Shown in pieces: positions 8,794 through 19,375 of a DNA stretch of 64,000 nucleotides. A model generated the notes under the pieces. The model ran no database searches. It saw only the letters and a program-made list of their open reading frames with translations, and was not told the DNA's origin. Position 1 is the first letter of the stretch; each line of letters starts with the position of its first letter. Source of the stretch: Streptomyces longhuiensis (GTDB lineage: Bacteria > Actinomycetota > Actinomycetes > Streptomycetales > Streptomycetaceae); the NCBI RefSeq assembly GCF_020616555.1, contig NZ_CP085173.1, positions 6,526,001-6,590,000 on the forward strand, given 5' to 3'. A program made the translations under genes and the position numbers.

Positions 8794-9984
8794 TCAGGAC
8801 ACCTCCAGCTCCAGGATCCGGTCGTCGCCCTTCCGGGGTGTGCCTCTCGAGTCCGTGTTGCTCGTCGTCAGCCACAGCTTGTTCGTGCCCGCGGCGACCA
8901 CTGTGCGCAATCTTCCGTACTTGCCCTGCTCGGTCGCCTTGTCGATGAGGAAGGACTGGGGCTCGGCCGCCACCTTCGCCCCCTTCAGGGGGATCCGCCA
9001 CAGCCGCTCGCCTCTCAGGCCCGCCATCCAGACCGAGCCCTCCGTGTAGGCGATGCCGCTCGGTGACGCCTCGGACGTGTGCCAGACGGCCACCGGGTCG
9101 TGGAAGCCGGACTTGCCGCTCTTGCCCTCCACGTCGGGCCAGCCGTAGTTGTCACCCGGCACGATCAGGTTCAGCTCGTCCCATGTGTCCTGGCCGAACT
9201 CCGAGGCCCACAGCCGCTTGTCCTTGTCCCAGGCGAGCCCCTGCACATTGCGGTGACCGTACGTATAGACCACCGAATCGCCGAAGGGGTTTCCGGGCGC
9301 CGGCTTGCCGTCCGGGGTCATCCGGAGGATCTTGCCGCCCGGGGACTTCTTGTCCTGGGCGTACTTCGTGACGTACGTCTCGCCCGTGCCCACGTAGAGC
9401 AGCTTGTCCGGGCCGAACGCGATGCGCCCGCCGTTGTGGTTCGTGCCCTTCGGGATGCCCTTGAACACCGTCTCGGGCGCGCCCAGCTGGTCACCCGGCG
9501 GCTTCTTCGCGTCGTACCGCATCCGCACGATGCGGTTGTCCGACTTCGCGGTGAAGTACGCGTACAGCCAGTGGTCGGAGGCGAACGACGGGGAGAGGGC
9601 CAGCCCGAGCAGTCCGCCCTCGCCGCCCGGGACCACCCCGGGCACGGTGCCAACCTCGGTCTTCTTGCCCGTCTTCGTGTCGACCCGCGTGATCGTCGCC
9701 TCGTCCCGCGAGGACACCAGCAGGCCGTCGCCCGGCACTGGGGCCAGGCCCCAGGGGGAATTCAGACCCTCGGCGACCGTGCGCACCACCTTCACCGAAC
9801 CCTTCGCCGGACCGGTGTCGCCCCCCGAGCTCCCGGAAGCGGACGATCCTGGTTCGGACGAGCCGGGGGAGGCGCTGTGCCGGCTGTCCGGCGGACCGTC
9901 GTCACCCGAGGAACACCCCGCCGTGAACAGGATCGAGGCGCAGGCCAACACGGCCAACATGGGCTGCACACCTGGACGTTGCAC
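8794..9984 (-). CDS. Secreted PQQ-type glucose/sorbosone dehydrogenase lipoprotein
   Basis: The 396-residue precursor has a lipoprotein signal with lipobox FTAGC (Cys24). A Ser/Gly linker follows, then a six-bladed beta-propeller of the glucose/sorbosone dehydrogenase family (about 65-395), recognisable from LNSPWGLAPVPGDGLLVSSR, NHNGGRIAFGPDKLLYVGTG and YGHRNVQGLAWD. Family members oxidise aldoses with PQQ at the outer membrane face; the true substrate here is unknown. Start GTG 9984 has GAGGGGA about 9 nt upstream. A 30-bp dyad and C-rich repeats occupy the upstream region. The gene follows the aldo/keto reductase on the same strand but 293 nt away, so it probably has its own promoter. Confidence 0.9.
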   Translation of the reverse strand: MQRPGVQPMLAVLACASILFTAGCSSGDDGPPDSRHSASPGSSEPGSSASGSSGGDTGPAKGSVKVVRTVAEGLNSPWGLAPVPGDGLLVSSRDEATITRVDTKTGKKTEVGTVPGVVPGGEGGLLGLALSPSFASDHWLYAYFTAKSDNRIVRMRYDAKKPPGDQLGAPETVFKGIPKGTNHNGGRIAFGPDKLLYVGTGETYVTKYAQDKKSPGGKILRMTPDGKPAPGNPFGDSVVYTYGHRNVQGLAWDKDKRLWASEFGQDTWDELNLIVPGDNYGWPDVEGKSGKSGFHDPVAVWHTSEASPSGIAYTEGSVWMAGLRGERLWRIPLKGAKVAAEPQSFLIDKATEQGKYGRLRTVVAAGTNKLWLTTSNTDSRGTPRKGDDRILELEVS

Positions 9985-10026
9985 GATCGGATCCCCTCGA
10001 CGCTGCGGACTGGGCTGCTCTTCTGC

Positions 10027-10056
10027 GCTGCGGTTCTACTGTTCATACACCGCAGC
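10027..10056 (-). promoter_or_regulatory. Dyad upstream of the sugar dehydrogenase gene
   Basis: Perfect 8-bp arms GCTGCGGT (10027-10034) and ACCGCAGC (10049-10056) flank a 14-bp AT-richer centre that could hold a -10 on the minus strand. This is an operator-like arrangement; no regulator has been identified. Confidence 0.4.
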
Positions 10057-10165
10057 CATCCCGCAGGTTCCCGATCAACGCCGACGCGTTCGGACCAACC
10101 CACTCCCGCCCGCCGCTCCCACAGCCCCGGCCGCCGAAGCTTCCCCGGTCCCCAGAACTTTCCCT

Positions 10166-10238
10166 CCCCGAGCCCACAGAGCTTCCCCAGCCCTCAGACC
10201 TCCCCGAGCCCACAGAGCCCCCCCGAACCCTCAGACCT
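10166..10238. repeat. C-rich tandem repeat (36/37 bp, two copies with internal sub-repeats)
   Basis: Copy A (10166-10201) and copy B (10202-10238) each begin CCCCGAGCCCACAGAGC and end CCTCAGACCT. Each copy splits into two related units of about 18 bp, and degenerate units continue on both sides (about 10140-10290). It lies between the aldo/keto reductase stop and the sugar dehydrogenase start. The transcribed (minus) strand is G-rich. Confidence 0.7.
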
Positions 10239-10277
10239 CCCCGCCCCCGCCGGAGCCCTCCAGTCTCCAGAGCCCCC

Positions 10278-11276
10278 TCAGTCCCAAGACCCCCGAGCCC
10301 GCGGCAGCTCTCCGATCTCCGTCAGGTCACGGTCAGTGAGCCGCAGCTCCGCAGCCGCGGCGTTCTCCGCCGCCCACCGCTCCCGCTTGGCCCCCGGCAC
10401 CGGGACCACGTGCCGTCCGCGGCTCAGCACCCACGCCAGCGCCACCTGCGCGGGAGTGACCGCTTCCCCGTGCCGCGCGGCGATCCGGCGCAGGCCCGCC
10501 ACGATCGGCTGGTTGGCCGCCATCATCTCCGCGGTGAACCGGGGATGCCGGGCCCGCAGGTCATCCGGTTCGAAGCCCTGCCCCGGCGTCAGCGTGCCCG
10601 TGAGGAAGCCGTTGCCCAGCGGCATCGCCGCGAGGAACCCCACGCCCCGCGCCTCGCACCACGGCAGCAGCGTCTCCAGGGCATCCGGCGACCACACCGA
10701 GAGCTCGGCCTCCACCGCGCTCACCGGGAACACCTGCTGCACCCGCTCCAACTGCCGGATCGTTCCCGCATGCAGCCCGGCCCTGCCCCGCCGCGTCGCC
10801 CGCGCCCCCACCGCGCACAGCCCGAGCGCCCGCACCTTCCCCGCGCCCACCAGCTCCGCCATGGCGCCCCACGTCTCCTCGACGGGCACCTCGGGGTCGG
10901 CCCGGTGCAGCTGGTACAGATCGATCGTGTCGGTCTGGAGCCGCCGCAGCGACGCGTCGCAGGCCCGCTTCACATACCCGGGCCGGCCGTTGGCGACGAT
11001 GTGCTGCTCCCCGACGAGCAGCCCGCACTTGGTCGACACGAAGGCGTCGCCCCGGCGCTCTTTCAGGACCCGTCCGAGCAGCAGCTCGTTCGTGAACGGC
11101 CCGTACATGTCCGCCGTGTCCAGCAGGGTCGACCCCCGGTCCAGCGCGGCATGCACAGTGCGTACGGACTCGTCCCCCCGCTGCCGCGAGCCGGTGTAGG
11201 CCCAGCTCATCGGCATGCACCCGAGCCCGATCGCGCCCACCTCGAGCGCTGCCGCCCCGATCGTCCTGCGCTCCAC
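10278..11276 (-). CDS. Aldo/keto reductase
   Basis: From GTG 11276 (GGAGG 10 nt upstream) the product is 332 residues, normal for the family; the longer frame to 11354 adds untypical sequence. The catalytic tetrad is visible as Asp53 and Tyr58 (LLDTADMYGP), Lys83 (STKCG) and His124 (YQLHRAD). The C-terminal NADPH site has VPVPGAKRERWAAENAAAAE. It should reduce a carbonyl with NADPH in the cytoplasm; the substrate cannot be told. It diverges from the 2-hydroxyacid dehydrogenase gene across 98 bp, so the two may share regulation. Confidence 0.92.
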   Translation of the reverse strand: MERRTIGAAALEVGAIGLGCMPMSWAYTGSRQRGDESVRTVHAALDRGSTLLDTADMYGPFTNELLLGRVLKERRGDAFVSTKCGLLVGEQHIVANGRPGYVKRACDASLRRLQTDTIDLYQLHRADPEVPVEETWGAMAELVGAGKVRALGLCAVGARATRRGRAGLHAGTIRQLERVQQVFPVSAVEAELSVWSPDALETLLPWCEARGVGFLAAMPLGNGFLTGTLTPGQGFEPDDLRARHPRFTAEMMAANQPIVAGLRRIAARHGEAVTPAQVALAWVLSRGRHVVPVPGAKRERWAAENAAAAELRLTDRDLTEIGELPRARGSWD

Positions 11277-11374
11277 CTGGAAGTAGCCTCCCCCTGCGTG
11301 TTCGAGAGGCACCCAAACTAACCTCTGGGACCCGGCCCGCCGCGCACAGCCCACCTCCCATTAGCCTCCTGACC

Positions 11375-12325
11375 ATGAGTGCTGAGGTATCCGCCGACGT
11401 TTGGCTCCCGTTCCGTGCAGACGAGGTCCCCGGGCTCCCCGAGGGGCTCAACTACCGCTTCTGGGACGGCGGCCCCGACTTCCCCGCCGACCCGGCCGAC
11501 TGCGCCTTCTACGTGGTCCCCTACATGAAGGGCGCGGACGTCGGCGTACGTCCCATGGCGCAGATGACGTCCGTACGGGCCGTGCAGACGCTCTCCGCCG
11601 GCGTCGACCACGTACAGGGAGGCCTCAAGTCGCTCCCGTCGGGCGTGCAGCTGTGCAACGCGCGCGGTGTGCACGAGGCGAGCACCGCCGAGCTCACCGT
11701 CGCCCTGATCCTGGCGTCCCTGAGGGGCATCCCCGGGTTCGTGCGCGGACAGGAGAGCGAGGAGTGGCGCTCCGGTTTCTATCCGGCGCTGGCCGACAAG
11801 AACGTACTGATCATCGGGTACGGGTCGATCGGCTCCGCCATCGAGGACCGGCTCGCTCCCTTCGAGTGCGCGCGGGTGGTGCGCGTCGCACGCTCCGCCC
11901 GCACGACCGCACGCGGCCCTGTGCACCCGCTCACCGACCTGCCGGCGCTGCTCCCGGACGCGGACGTGGTGATCCTTTCGACGCCGCTCAACGAGGCGAC
12001 GCGTGGTCTCGCGAACGCGGCCTTCCTGGCACGACTCAAGGACGGCGCCCTCCTCGTGAACGTCGCGCGCGGGCCCGTCGTCGACACCGAGGCGCTCCTG
12101 GCCGAACTGGAGAGCGGCCGGATCACCGCCGCTCTCGACGTCACCGATCCCGAACCCCTGCCCCAGGGGCACCCGTTGTGGCACGCTCCGGGAGTACTCG
12201 TCAGCCCGCACGTCGGCGGCTCCACATCCGCCTTCTGGCCGCGGGCCAAGCGCCTGCTCGCCGCGCAGCTGACCCGGTTCGCGGCGGGAGAACCGCTCGA
12301 GAACGTCGTCCTGACGACGGACTGA
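11375..12325 (+). CDS. D-isomer 2-hydroxyacid dehydrogenase
   Basis: The 316-residue product has the split substrate/NAD fold of the family: Rossmann motif NVLIIGYGSIGSAIEDRLAP, the catalytic Arg in NVARGPVVDTEALL, the Glu region DVTDPEPLPQGHPLW and the catalytic His in SPHVGGST. It should interconvert a 2-oxoacid and D-2-hydroxyacid with NAD(P)H; GhrA/GhrB-type glyoxylate or hydroxypyruvate reduction is possible but not provable from sequence. No clear ribosome site precedes ATG 11375. It is monocistronic as far as seen. Confidence 0.92.
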   Translation: MSAEVSADVWLPFRADEVPGLPEGLNYRFWDGGPDFPADPADCAFYVVPYMKGADVGVRPMAQMTSVRAVQTLSAGVDHVQGGLKSLPSGVQLCNARGVHEASTAELTVALILASLRGIPGFVRGQESEEWRSGFYPALADKNVLIIGYGSIGSAIEDRLAPFECARVVRVARSARTTARGPVHPLTDLPALLPDADVVILSTPLNEATRGLANAAFLARLKDGALLVNVARGPVVDTEALLAELESGRITAALDVTDPEPLPQGHPLWHAPGVLVSPHVGGSTSAFWPRAKRLLAAQLTRFAAGEPLENVVLTTD

Positions 12326-12434
12326 GGGCGGGCTCCGGAGAGGCCCATCCGCCGCCTCCCGGCCCGGCCTCGCGCGCCCCCGCACACGCTCCGCGCCCGC
12401 CCGGACGCGCCCTGTACGCGCATCGCCGCTGGTC

Positions 12435-12449
12435 GTCACGGAGAGTAGA
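12435..12449. promoter_or_regulatory. Weak BldD-box-like sequence upstream of the GGDEF/EAL gene
   Basis: GTCACGGAGAGTAGA fits the reported BldD palindrome at 8 of its 10 defined positions. BldD is known to control several c-di-GMP genes in Streptomyces, which makes the location interesting, but a match this loose also occurs by chance. Confidence 0.2.
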
Positions 12450-12569
12450 GAGACTATGTCCCTGAGTGACGAGTCTGGTGTATCGTCCCGACTGGGGTAG
12501 CGCCGTGGAGAGTTCGGCGCCGGGGACGGACAACCGGATTGCGAGGGGGCGACGGGCGATGCACGACCT

Positions 12570-15500
12570 ATGGGCGAACGATCCGACGCGGCGGGGCCGC
12601 CGGCGACGACCCGCGCGCACACCGGTCCGCACGAGCCGCCCCTTCTGCCACGGCAGCCGCAGGGGCGGACGCCACAGGAGCGGCGGACGCAGAAGGCCCC
12701 AGCAAGCAGCGCACGGAAACCGGGACACGGGGGCGGCACAGACCGGAGTGGCCCCGTGAGCGCCCCCGGGACCGTGATCACCGGCCGTCGTCTGTTCCAG
12801 GGCGGAGGGTCCAGCCTCGCCTCGCAGCTCGTGTTCGCCCTCTTGTGCGGCGGGTACGCCACGGGGTCCGCGCTCGGCTGGGGATCCGACCGGCTCGCCC
12901 TGTTCATGGGTGACTTCGGGCTCAGCGCCGCCGCCGCGGTCGCCGCCGTGTCGAACTTCGCGTACGCACGCAGCCGGCGCAGCCGCTTTCGACCGGCGTG
13001 GATCCTGTTCGCGGTCTCCTCCGCCATGGCGTCCCTGGGGAACGGAGTGTGGGGCTGGTACGAGGTCGTCCTCCAGCGCCCCGTGCCGACGCCGAGCCTC
13101 GCCGACCTCTTCTTCCTGTGCTTCGCGCCGCCCGCCATCATCGGGCTGCTCGTCCTCGCCAAGCGCCCCTTCACCAAGGCCGGTTGGGTCTGTCTCGCGC
13201 TCGATGCCTGGCTCATCGCCGGCTCTCTGATCACGCTGTCCTGGAGCCTCGCCCTCGCGCACACCGCGCGGTTCGAGGGGCAGAGCGTCACCCGTACCGC
13301 GCTCTCCCTCGCGTACCCCCTCCTCGACATCGCGCTGGTCAGCATGGTGCTCGCGCTGCACTTCCGCCGCTCGCCCGGCAACCGCACGGCGGTGAACACC
13401 GCGATCGGCGCGCTCGCCCTGACCGTGATGTGCGACGCCCTGTTCACCTCGCCACTGCTGCACGCGAGTTACCGCTCGGGGGAGATCCTCGACGCCGGCT
13501 GGTTCGCCGGGTCGCTGCTGCTCGCGTGCGCGCCCTGGGTGGGGCCGCGGCACGGGGAGCACGACGGGGGCCCCGCGTTCGCGCGGTACCAGGTCACCCG
13601 CCCGATCTCCGGATCGCTCGCGGCGCTCACGCCCTATCTGGCCGCCGCCGTCTGCACGTTGGGGATTCTCTACAACGTCCTCAACGGCCACAGCGTGGAC
13701 CGCGTGGTCCTCTTCACGGCCTGCACGGTCGTCCTGGCGCTCGTCGTGCGCCAGGGCATCATGCTCCTCGACAACATCACCCTCACCCAGGAGCTGGCAC
13801 AGAAGGAGAACCACTTCCGCTCCCTGGTGCAGGGCTCCAGCGACGTCATCATGATCGCCGCGCCGAACGGCATCCTCAGATACGTCAGCCCGGCCGCGGC
13901 CGGGGTCTACGGGCGTGACGCCGAGGAACTCGTCGGGTCCGAGCTCGCCTCGATCATCCATCCCGAGGACCTCGGGCGCGTGGTCCACGAAGTGCGCCGC
14001 TTCCTCGCGGCGAGCCAGATCGAGGAGCCCACGACCCGGATCGAGTGCCGCTTCCGCTCCGGCGCCGGCGCCTGGCTGAACGTGGAGTCGACGATCAACC
14101 GCCATCACGGCGGCCTCATCCTCAACAGCCGGGACGTCACCGAACGGGTGCGTCTCCAGGCGCAGTTGCAGCACAACGCCGAGCACGATCCGCTCACCGA
14201 CCTGCCCAACCGCGCCCTGTTCACCAAGCGGGTCGGCCATGCGCTCGGAGGTCGCCGCGCCACCGACCACGGCACGGCCGTCCTCTTCATCGACCTCGAC
14301 GGCTTCAAGCAGGTCAACGACACCATCGGCCACCAGGCGGGCGACGAACTCCTCGTCCACGCCGCCCGGCGGCTGGCCGAATCCGTGCGCTCCGGGGACA
14401 CCGCCGCCCGACTGGGAGGCGACGAGTTCGCGGCGCTGATCGTCGGCGAGGGCAGCCGGGACGACACCGCGCGTGAGCAGCACATCTACGAGCTCGCGGA
14501 CCGCCTCAGGGTCACGCTCTCGCAGCCGTACACCATCGACGGCAACGATGTCCGGGTGGCCGCCTCCATCGGCGTCGCCTTCGCCGAACCCGACGTGTCC
14601 GCAGGCGAGTTGCTGCGGAACGCGGACCTGGCGATGTACCGGGCGAAGGCCGCGGGCAAGGGCCGGGTGGAGCTGTACGCGCCCCAGATGCAGGCCGATG
14701 TCGTCCGCAAGGCGGAGCTGGCCACCCGACTGCGCACCGCCCTGCACGAGGGAGAGTTCGCCCTGCTGCACCAGCCCGTCGTCTCCCTCGACACGGGCCG
14801 GATCACGTCGGTCGCCGCGCAGGCCCGCTGGCGCTCGACCCAGGGCATCCTGTTCACGCCCGCCGAGTTCCTGCGCACCGCCGAGGAGGGCGAGCGCACC
14901 GCCGAGCTCGGCCGCTGGATGCTGGAGGAGGCCGTCGAGCAGGCCGCCGAGCGCGGCCGCAGAGGTCATGCCGTGCCCGTGGCCGTCCGGATCAGCGCCC
15001 GCAGGCTCCTCGACCGGTCGCTGCCCCTCGGCTCCATCGAGGCGCTCCTGACCCGGCACGGGCTGCCCTCCGGCGCGCTGGTGATCGAGCTGGCCGACAG
15101 CGACCCCAGGGTCCCCCTGGACGAACTGGAGCGCCGTCTCACCGCGCTGCGCAGACTCGGCGTCCGGATCGCCCTGGACGGCTTCGGCAGCGGATACGCG
15201 GCCATCACGGCGCTGCGCAGGCTCCCTGTCGATGTACTGAAACTCGACCGCAGTCTCGTAGAAGGAGTAGTGGAATCCGCTCGCCTGCACAAGATCACCA
15301 GTGGTCTGCTGCGCATCGCCGGCGACCTCGGCCTGAACTCCGTGGCCGACGGCGTCGACCTGCCCGAGCAGGTCGTCGCACTGCGCGCCATGGGGTGCAC
15401 ACATGGACAGGGGATGGCCTTCTCCGGGCCGCTCGACGAGTACCGGCTGCGCCGCGCGCTGGCCTCGGGGAACTACCCGGTGCCCAGCGGTCCCGCCGAG

Positions 15501-15584
15501 CCGGTGTTCGCGGGCGTTCCGTCACCGTCCGGCCGGACGGCCCTGCTTCGCTCACATGATGAGACTCCCGTCCCACTTACTTGA
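12570..15584 (+). CDS. Membrane PAS-GGDEF-EAL protein; GGDEF intact, EAL degenerate
   Basis: This 1,004-residue protein has a disordered N-terminus (1-70), an array of about eight membrane helices (about 75-400), a PAS domain (about 414-530), a GGDEF domain (about 545-705, motif RLGGDEF at 614-620) and an EAL-type domain (about 715-970). The diguanylate cyclase motif is intact. The EAL signature reads AAQARW instead of E(A/V)LxRW. The metal-binding DDFG is LDGFG, and EGVE is DGVD, so phosphodiesterase activity is doubtful and the domain may only sense c-di-GMP. The start is uncertain; no strong ribosome site precedes ATG 12570 and GTG near 12755 is an alternative. It ends just before the ilvB leader. 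Confidence 0.9.
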   Translation: MGERSDAAGPPATTRAHTGPHEPPLLPRQPQGRTPQERRTQKAPASSARKPGHGGGTDRSGPVSAPGTVITGRRLFQGGGSSLASQLVFALLCGGYATGSALGWGSDRLALFMGDFGLSAAAAVAAVSNFAYARSRRSRFRPAWILFAVSSAMASLGNGVWGWYEVVLQRPVPTPSLADLFFLCFAPPAIIGLLVLAKRPFTKAGWVCLALDAWLIAGSLITLSWSLALAHTARFEGQSVTRTALSLAYPLLDIALVSMVLALHFRRSPGNRTAVNTAIGALALTVMCDALFTSPLLHASYRSGEILDAGWFAGSLLLACAPWVGPRHGEHDGGPAFARYQVTRPISGSLAALTPYLAAAVCTLGILYNVLNGHSVDRVVLFTACTVVLALVVRQGIMLLDNITLTQELAQKENHFRSLVQGSSDVIMIAAPNGILRYVSPAAAGVYGRDAEELVGSELASIIHPEDLGRVVHEVRRFLAASQIEEPTTRIECRFRSGAGAWLNVESTINRHHGGLILNSRDVTERVRLQAQLQHNAEHDPLTDLPNRALFTKRVGHALGGRRATDHGTAVLFIDLDGFKQVNDTIGHQAGDELLVHAARRLAESVRSGDTAARLGGDEFAALIVGEGSRDDTAREQHIYELADRLRVTLSQPYTIDGNDVRVAASIGVAFAEPDVSAGELLRNADLAMYRAKAAGKGRVELYAPQMQADVVRKAELATRLRTALHEGEFALLHQPVVSLDTGRITSVAAQARWRSTQGILFTPAEFLRTAEEGERTAELGRWMLEEAVEQAAERGRRGHAVPVAVRISARRLLDRSLPLGSIEALLTRHGLPSGALVIELADSDPRVPLDELERRLTALRRLGVRIALDGFGSGYAAITALRRLPVDVLKLDRSLVEGVVESARLHKITSGLLRIAGDLGLNSVADGVDLPEQVVALRAMGCTHGQGMAFSGPLDEYRLRRALASGNYPVPSGPAEPVFAGVPSPSGRTALLRSHDETPVPLT

Positions 15585-15617
15585 CACGCACAGTGCGCCG
15601 GAGAGAGGGTCAATGCC

Positions 15618-15659
15618 ATGCGCACCCGAATTCTCGTACTTGGAAAGCGCGTCGGCTGA
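15618..15659 (+). CDS. ilvB leader peptide MRTRILVLGKRVG
   Basis: The 13-codon ORF starts at ATG 15618, 8 nt after GAGGG. It contains the run Ile-Leu-Val-Leu encoded by ATT CTC GTA CTT and a later Val. ATT, GTA and CTT are rare in this GC-rich genome, so ribosome speed here should depend on charged branched-chain tRNA. The stop is followed directly by a hairpin (15661-15695) and then a terminator (15714-15747), the layout of classical attenuation. Leader-peptide control of actinobacterial ilvB operons has been predicted in comparative work, as I recall. Confidence 0.82.
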   Translation: MRTRILVLGKRVG

Positions 15660-15660
15660 A

Positions 15661-15695
15661 GCTGGGACCCACCGGTCGGAACACCGGATCCCAGC
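15661..15695 (+). promoter_or_regulatory. Leader RNA hairpin between ilvB leader peptide and attenuator
   Basis: GCTGGGA (15661-15667) pairs with TCCCAGC (15689-15695), with an inner CCGGT/ACCGG stem. It begins one base after the leader stop, so a translating ribosome would disrupt it. It is probably the pause or anti-antiterminator hairpin; alternative pairing was not solved. Confidence 0.6.
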
Positions 15696-15713
15696 GACCG
15701 CACCCGGCGCGCT

Positions 15714-15747
15714 CCCCTCGCTTGCCTCACGGCACGAGGGGTTTTTT
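15714..15747 (+). terminator. ilvB attenuator terminator
   Basis: CCCCTCG (15714-15720) pairs with CGAGGGG (15735-15741), extended inward by TGCC/GGCA past a two-base bulge. Six T residues follow (15742-15747). It lies 74 nt before the ilvB start, so read-through is required for expression. Confidence 0.88.
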
Positions 15748-15821
15748 GTTGCACAAGTGCGTGTAGACCAGTAACCGAACACCGTACAAACCTCGCAAAA
15801 ACCCTCAGCATCGAGAAGAGA

Positions 15822-17669
15822 ATGCCGATGACCGAGCAGGCCACCGGGGCCCACCATCCGCAGCCGCGGCCCCGAGGACAGCAGTCCGCCCCCGTCGAGC
15901 ACGTCACGGGTGCGAAGTCCCTCATCCGTTCGCTCGAGGAGGTCGGGGTCGACACCGTATTCGGCATTCCCGGCGGCACGATCCTTCCCGCGTACGACCC
16001 GATGATGGACTCCAAGAAGGTCCGTCACGTCCTCGTCCGGCATGAGCAGGGTGCGGGTCACGCGGCCACGGGTTACGCGCAGGCCACCGGCAAGGTCGGT
16101 GTGTGTATGGCGACTTCGGGTCCGGGTGCCACGAACCTGGTGACGCCGATCGCCGACGCGTACATGGACTCGGTGCCGCTGGTCGCGATCACCGGTCAGG
16201 TCGTGTCCAACGCGATCGGCACGGACGCCTTCCAGGAGGCGGACATCGTCGGCATCACGATGCCGATCACCAAGCACAGCTTCCTCGTCACCAAGGCCGA
16301 GGACATCCCGAAGGCGATCGCGGAGGCGTTCCACATCGCCTCGACCGGCCGCCCCGGCCCGGTCCTCGTGGACATCCCGAAGGACATCCTGCAGGCGCAG
16401 ACGACGTTCTCCTGGCCGCAGACGCAGGACCTGCCCGGTTACCGCCCGGTGACCAAGCCGCACGCCAAGCAGATCCGCGAGGCCGCGAAGCTGATCACCG
16501 CCGCGAAGCGGCCGGTCCTCTACGTCGGCGGCGGTGTGCTCAAGGCGCACGCCACGGCCGAGCTGAAGGTCCTCGCGGAACTCACCGGAGCGCCCGTCAC
16601 CACCACCCTGATGGCGCTCGGCGCATTCCCCGACAGCCACCCGCTGCACGTGGGAATGCCGGGCATGCACGGTGCGGTCACCGCCGTCACCGCGCTGCAG
16701 AAGGCCGACCTGATCGTCGCCCTCGGAGCCCGCTTCGACGACCGTGTCACCGGCAAGCTGGACAGCTTCGCCCCGTTCGCGAAGATCGTTCACGCCGACA
16801 TCGACCCGGCCGAGATCGGCAAGAACCGCGTCGCCGACGTGCCGATCGTCGGTGACGCCCGCGAGGTCATCGCCGACCTGGTCCAGGCCGTGCAGAAGGA
16901 GCACAGCGAGGGCCACAAGGGCGACTACAGCGCCTGGTGGAACGACCTCAGCCGCTGGCGCGACACCTACCCGCTGGGCTACGACCAGCCCGAGGACGGC
17001 TCACTCTCGCCGCAGAACGTCATCGAGCGGATCGGCCAGCTCGCGCCCGAGGGCACGATCTTCACCGCGGGCGTCGGCCAGCACCAGATGTGGGCCGCGC
17101 ACTTCATCCAGTACGAGAAGCCCGCCACCTGGCTCAACTCCGGCGGCGCCGGAACGATGGGCTATTCGGTCCCCGCCGCGATGGGTGCGAAGGCCGGCAT
17201 GCCGGACCGCGCCGTCTGGGCGATCGACGGCGACGGCTGCTTCCAGATGACCAATCAGGAACTGACCACCTGCGCGCTCAACAACATCCCGATCAAGGTC
17301 GCCATCATCAACAACGGCGCCCTCGGCATGGTCCGCCAGTGGCAGACGCTGTTCTACAACCAGCGCTACTCCAACACCGTGCTCCACAGCGGCCCGGACG
17401 ACGTCAAGGACAACAAGGGCACCCGCGTCCCCGACTTCGTCAAGCTGTCGGAGGCCATGGGCTGTTACGCCATCCGGTGTGAGCGCCCCGAGGACCTGGA
17501 CAAGGTCATCGAAGAGGCCAACTCCATCAACGACCGCCCCGTCGTCGTCGACTTCATCGTCCACGAGGACGCCATGGTGTGGCCGATGGTCGCCGCCGGC
17601 ACCTCCAACGACGAAGTCATGGCCGCCCGCGGGGTCCGCCCCGACTTCGGCGACAACGAAGACGACTGA
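15822..17669 (+). CDS. ilvB: Acetolactate synthase large subunit
   Basis: This 615-residue ThDP enzyme condenses two pyruvates (valine/leucine branch) or pyruvate with 2-oxobutyrate (isoleucine branch). The catalytic Glu75 lies in [11 protein letters not shown], the FAD-type central domain has [11 protein letters not shown], and the ThDP motif runs from GDGCFQM (about 469) to [12 protein letters not shown]. Length and motifs match catalytic subunits. It may start at ATG 15822 or ATG 15828; the nearby GAGAAGAG gives weak ribosome contacts. It is first in an ilvB-ilvN-ilvC operon behind a leader-peptide attenuator. The extra Pro/Gln-rich N-terminal 30 residues are common in Streptomyces. Confidence 0.97.
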   Translation: MPMTEQATGAHHPQPRPRGQQSAPVEHVTGAKSLIRSLEEVGVDTVFGIPGGTILPAYDPMMDSKKVRHVLVRHEQGAGHAATGYAQATGKVGVCMATSGPGATNLVTPIADAYMDSVPLVAITGQVVSNAIGTDAFQEADIVGITMPITKHSFLVTKAEDIPKAIAEAFHIASTGRPGPVLVDIPKDILQAQTTFSWPQTQDLPGYRPVTKPHAKQIREAAKLITAAKRPVLYVGGGVLKAHATAELKVLAELTGAPVTTTLMALGAFPDSHPLHVGMPGMHGAVTAVTALQKADLIVALGARFDDRVTGKLDSFAPFAKIVHADIDPAEIGKNRVADVPIVGDAREVIADLVQAVQKEHSEGHKGDYSAWWNDLSRWRDTYPLGYDQPEDGSLSPQNVIERIGQLAPEGTIFTAGVGQHQMWAAHFIQYEKPATWLNSGGAGTMGYSVPAAMGAKAGMPDRAVWAIDGDGCFQMTNQELTTCALNNIPIKVAIINNGALGMVRQWQTLFYNQRYSNTVLHSGPDDVKDNKGTRVPDFVKLSEAMGCYAIRCERPEDLDKVIEEANSINDRPVVVDFIVHEDAMVWPMVAAGTSNDEVMAARGVRPDFGDNEDD

Positions 17670-17698
17670 GACCGAGAGCGAAAGAGAGACCAAGAGCC

Positions 17699-19335
<1,637 letters not shown>

Positions 19336-19347
19336 GCCTTGCGACGA

Positions 19348-19375
19348 GGGGGCCGGGGCGAATGCCCCGGCCCCC
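19348..19375 (+). terminator. Terminator hairpin after ilvC
   Basis: GGGGGCCGGGGC (19348-19359) pairs perfectly with GCCCCGGCCCCC (19364-19375) around a GAAT loop, 12 nt after the ilvC stop. There is no T-run, which is usual for Streptomyces. Confidence 0.75.

Noticed and set aside
12201..15404. 1,067-residue antisense ORF opposite the GGDEF/EAL gene
   Set aside because: Antisense shadow without recognisable motifs; the plus-strand frame has intact PAS and GGDEF signatures.
15600..15820. T-box riboswitch upstream of ilvB
   Set aside because: No T-box consensus was found; the leader ORF followed by hairpin and terminator fits ribosome-mediated attenuation better.
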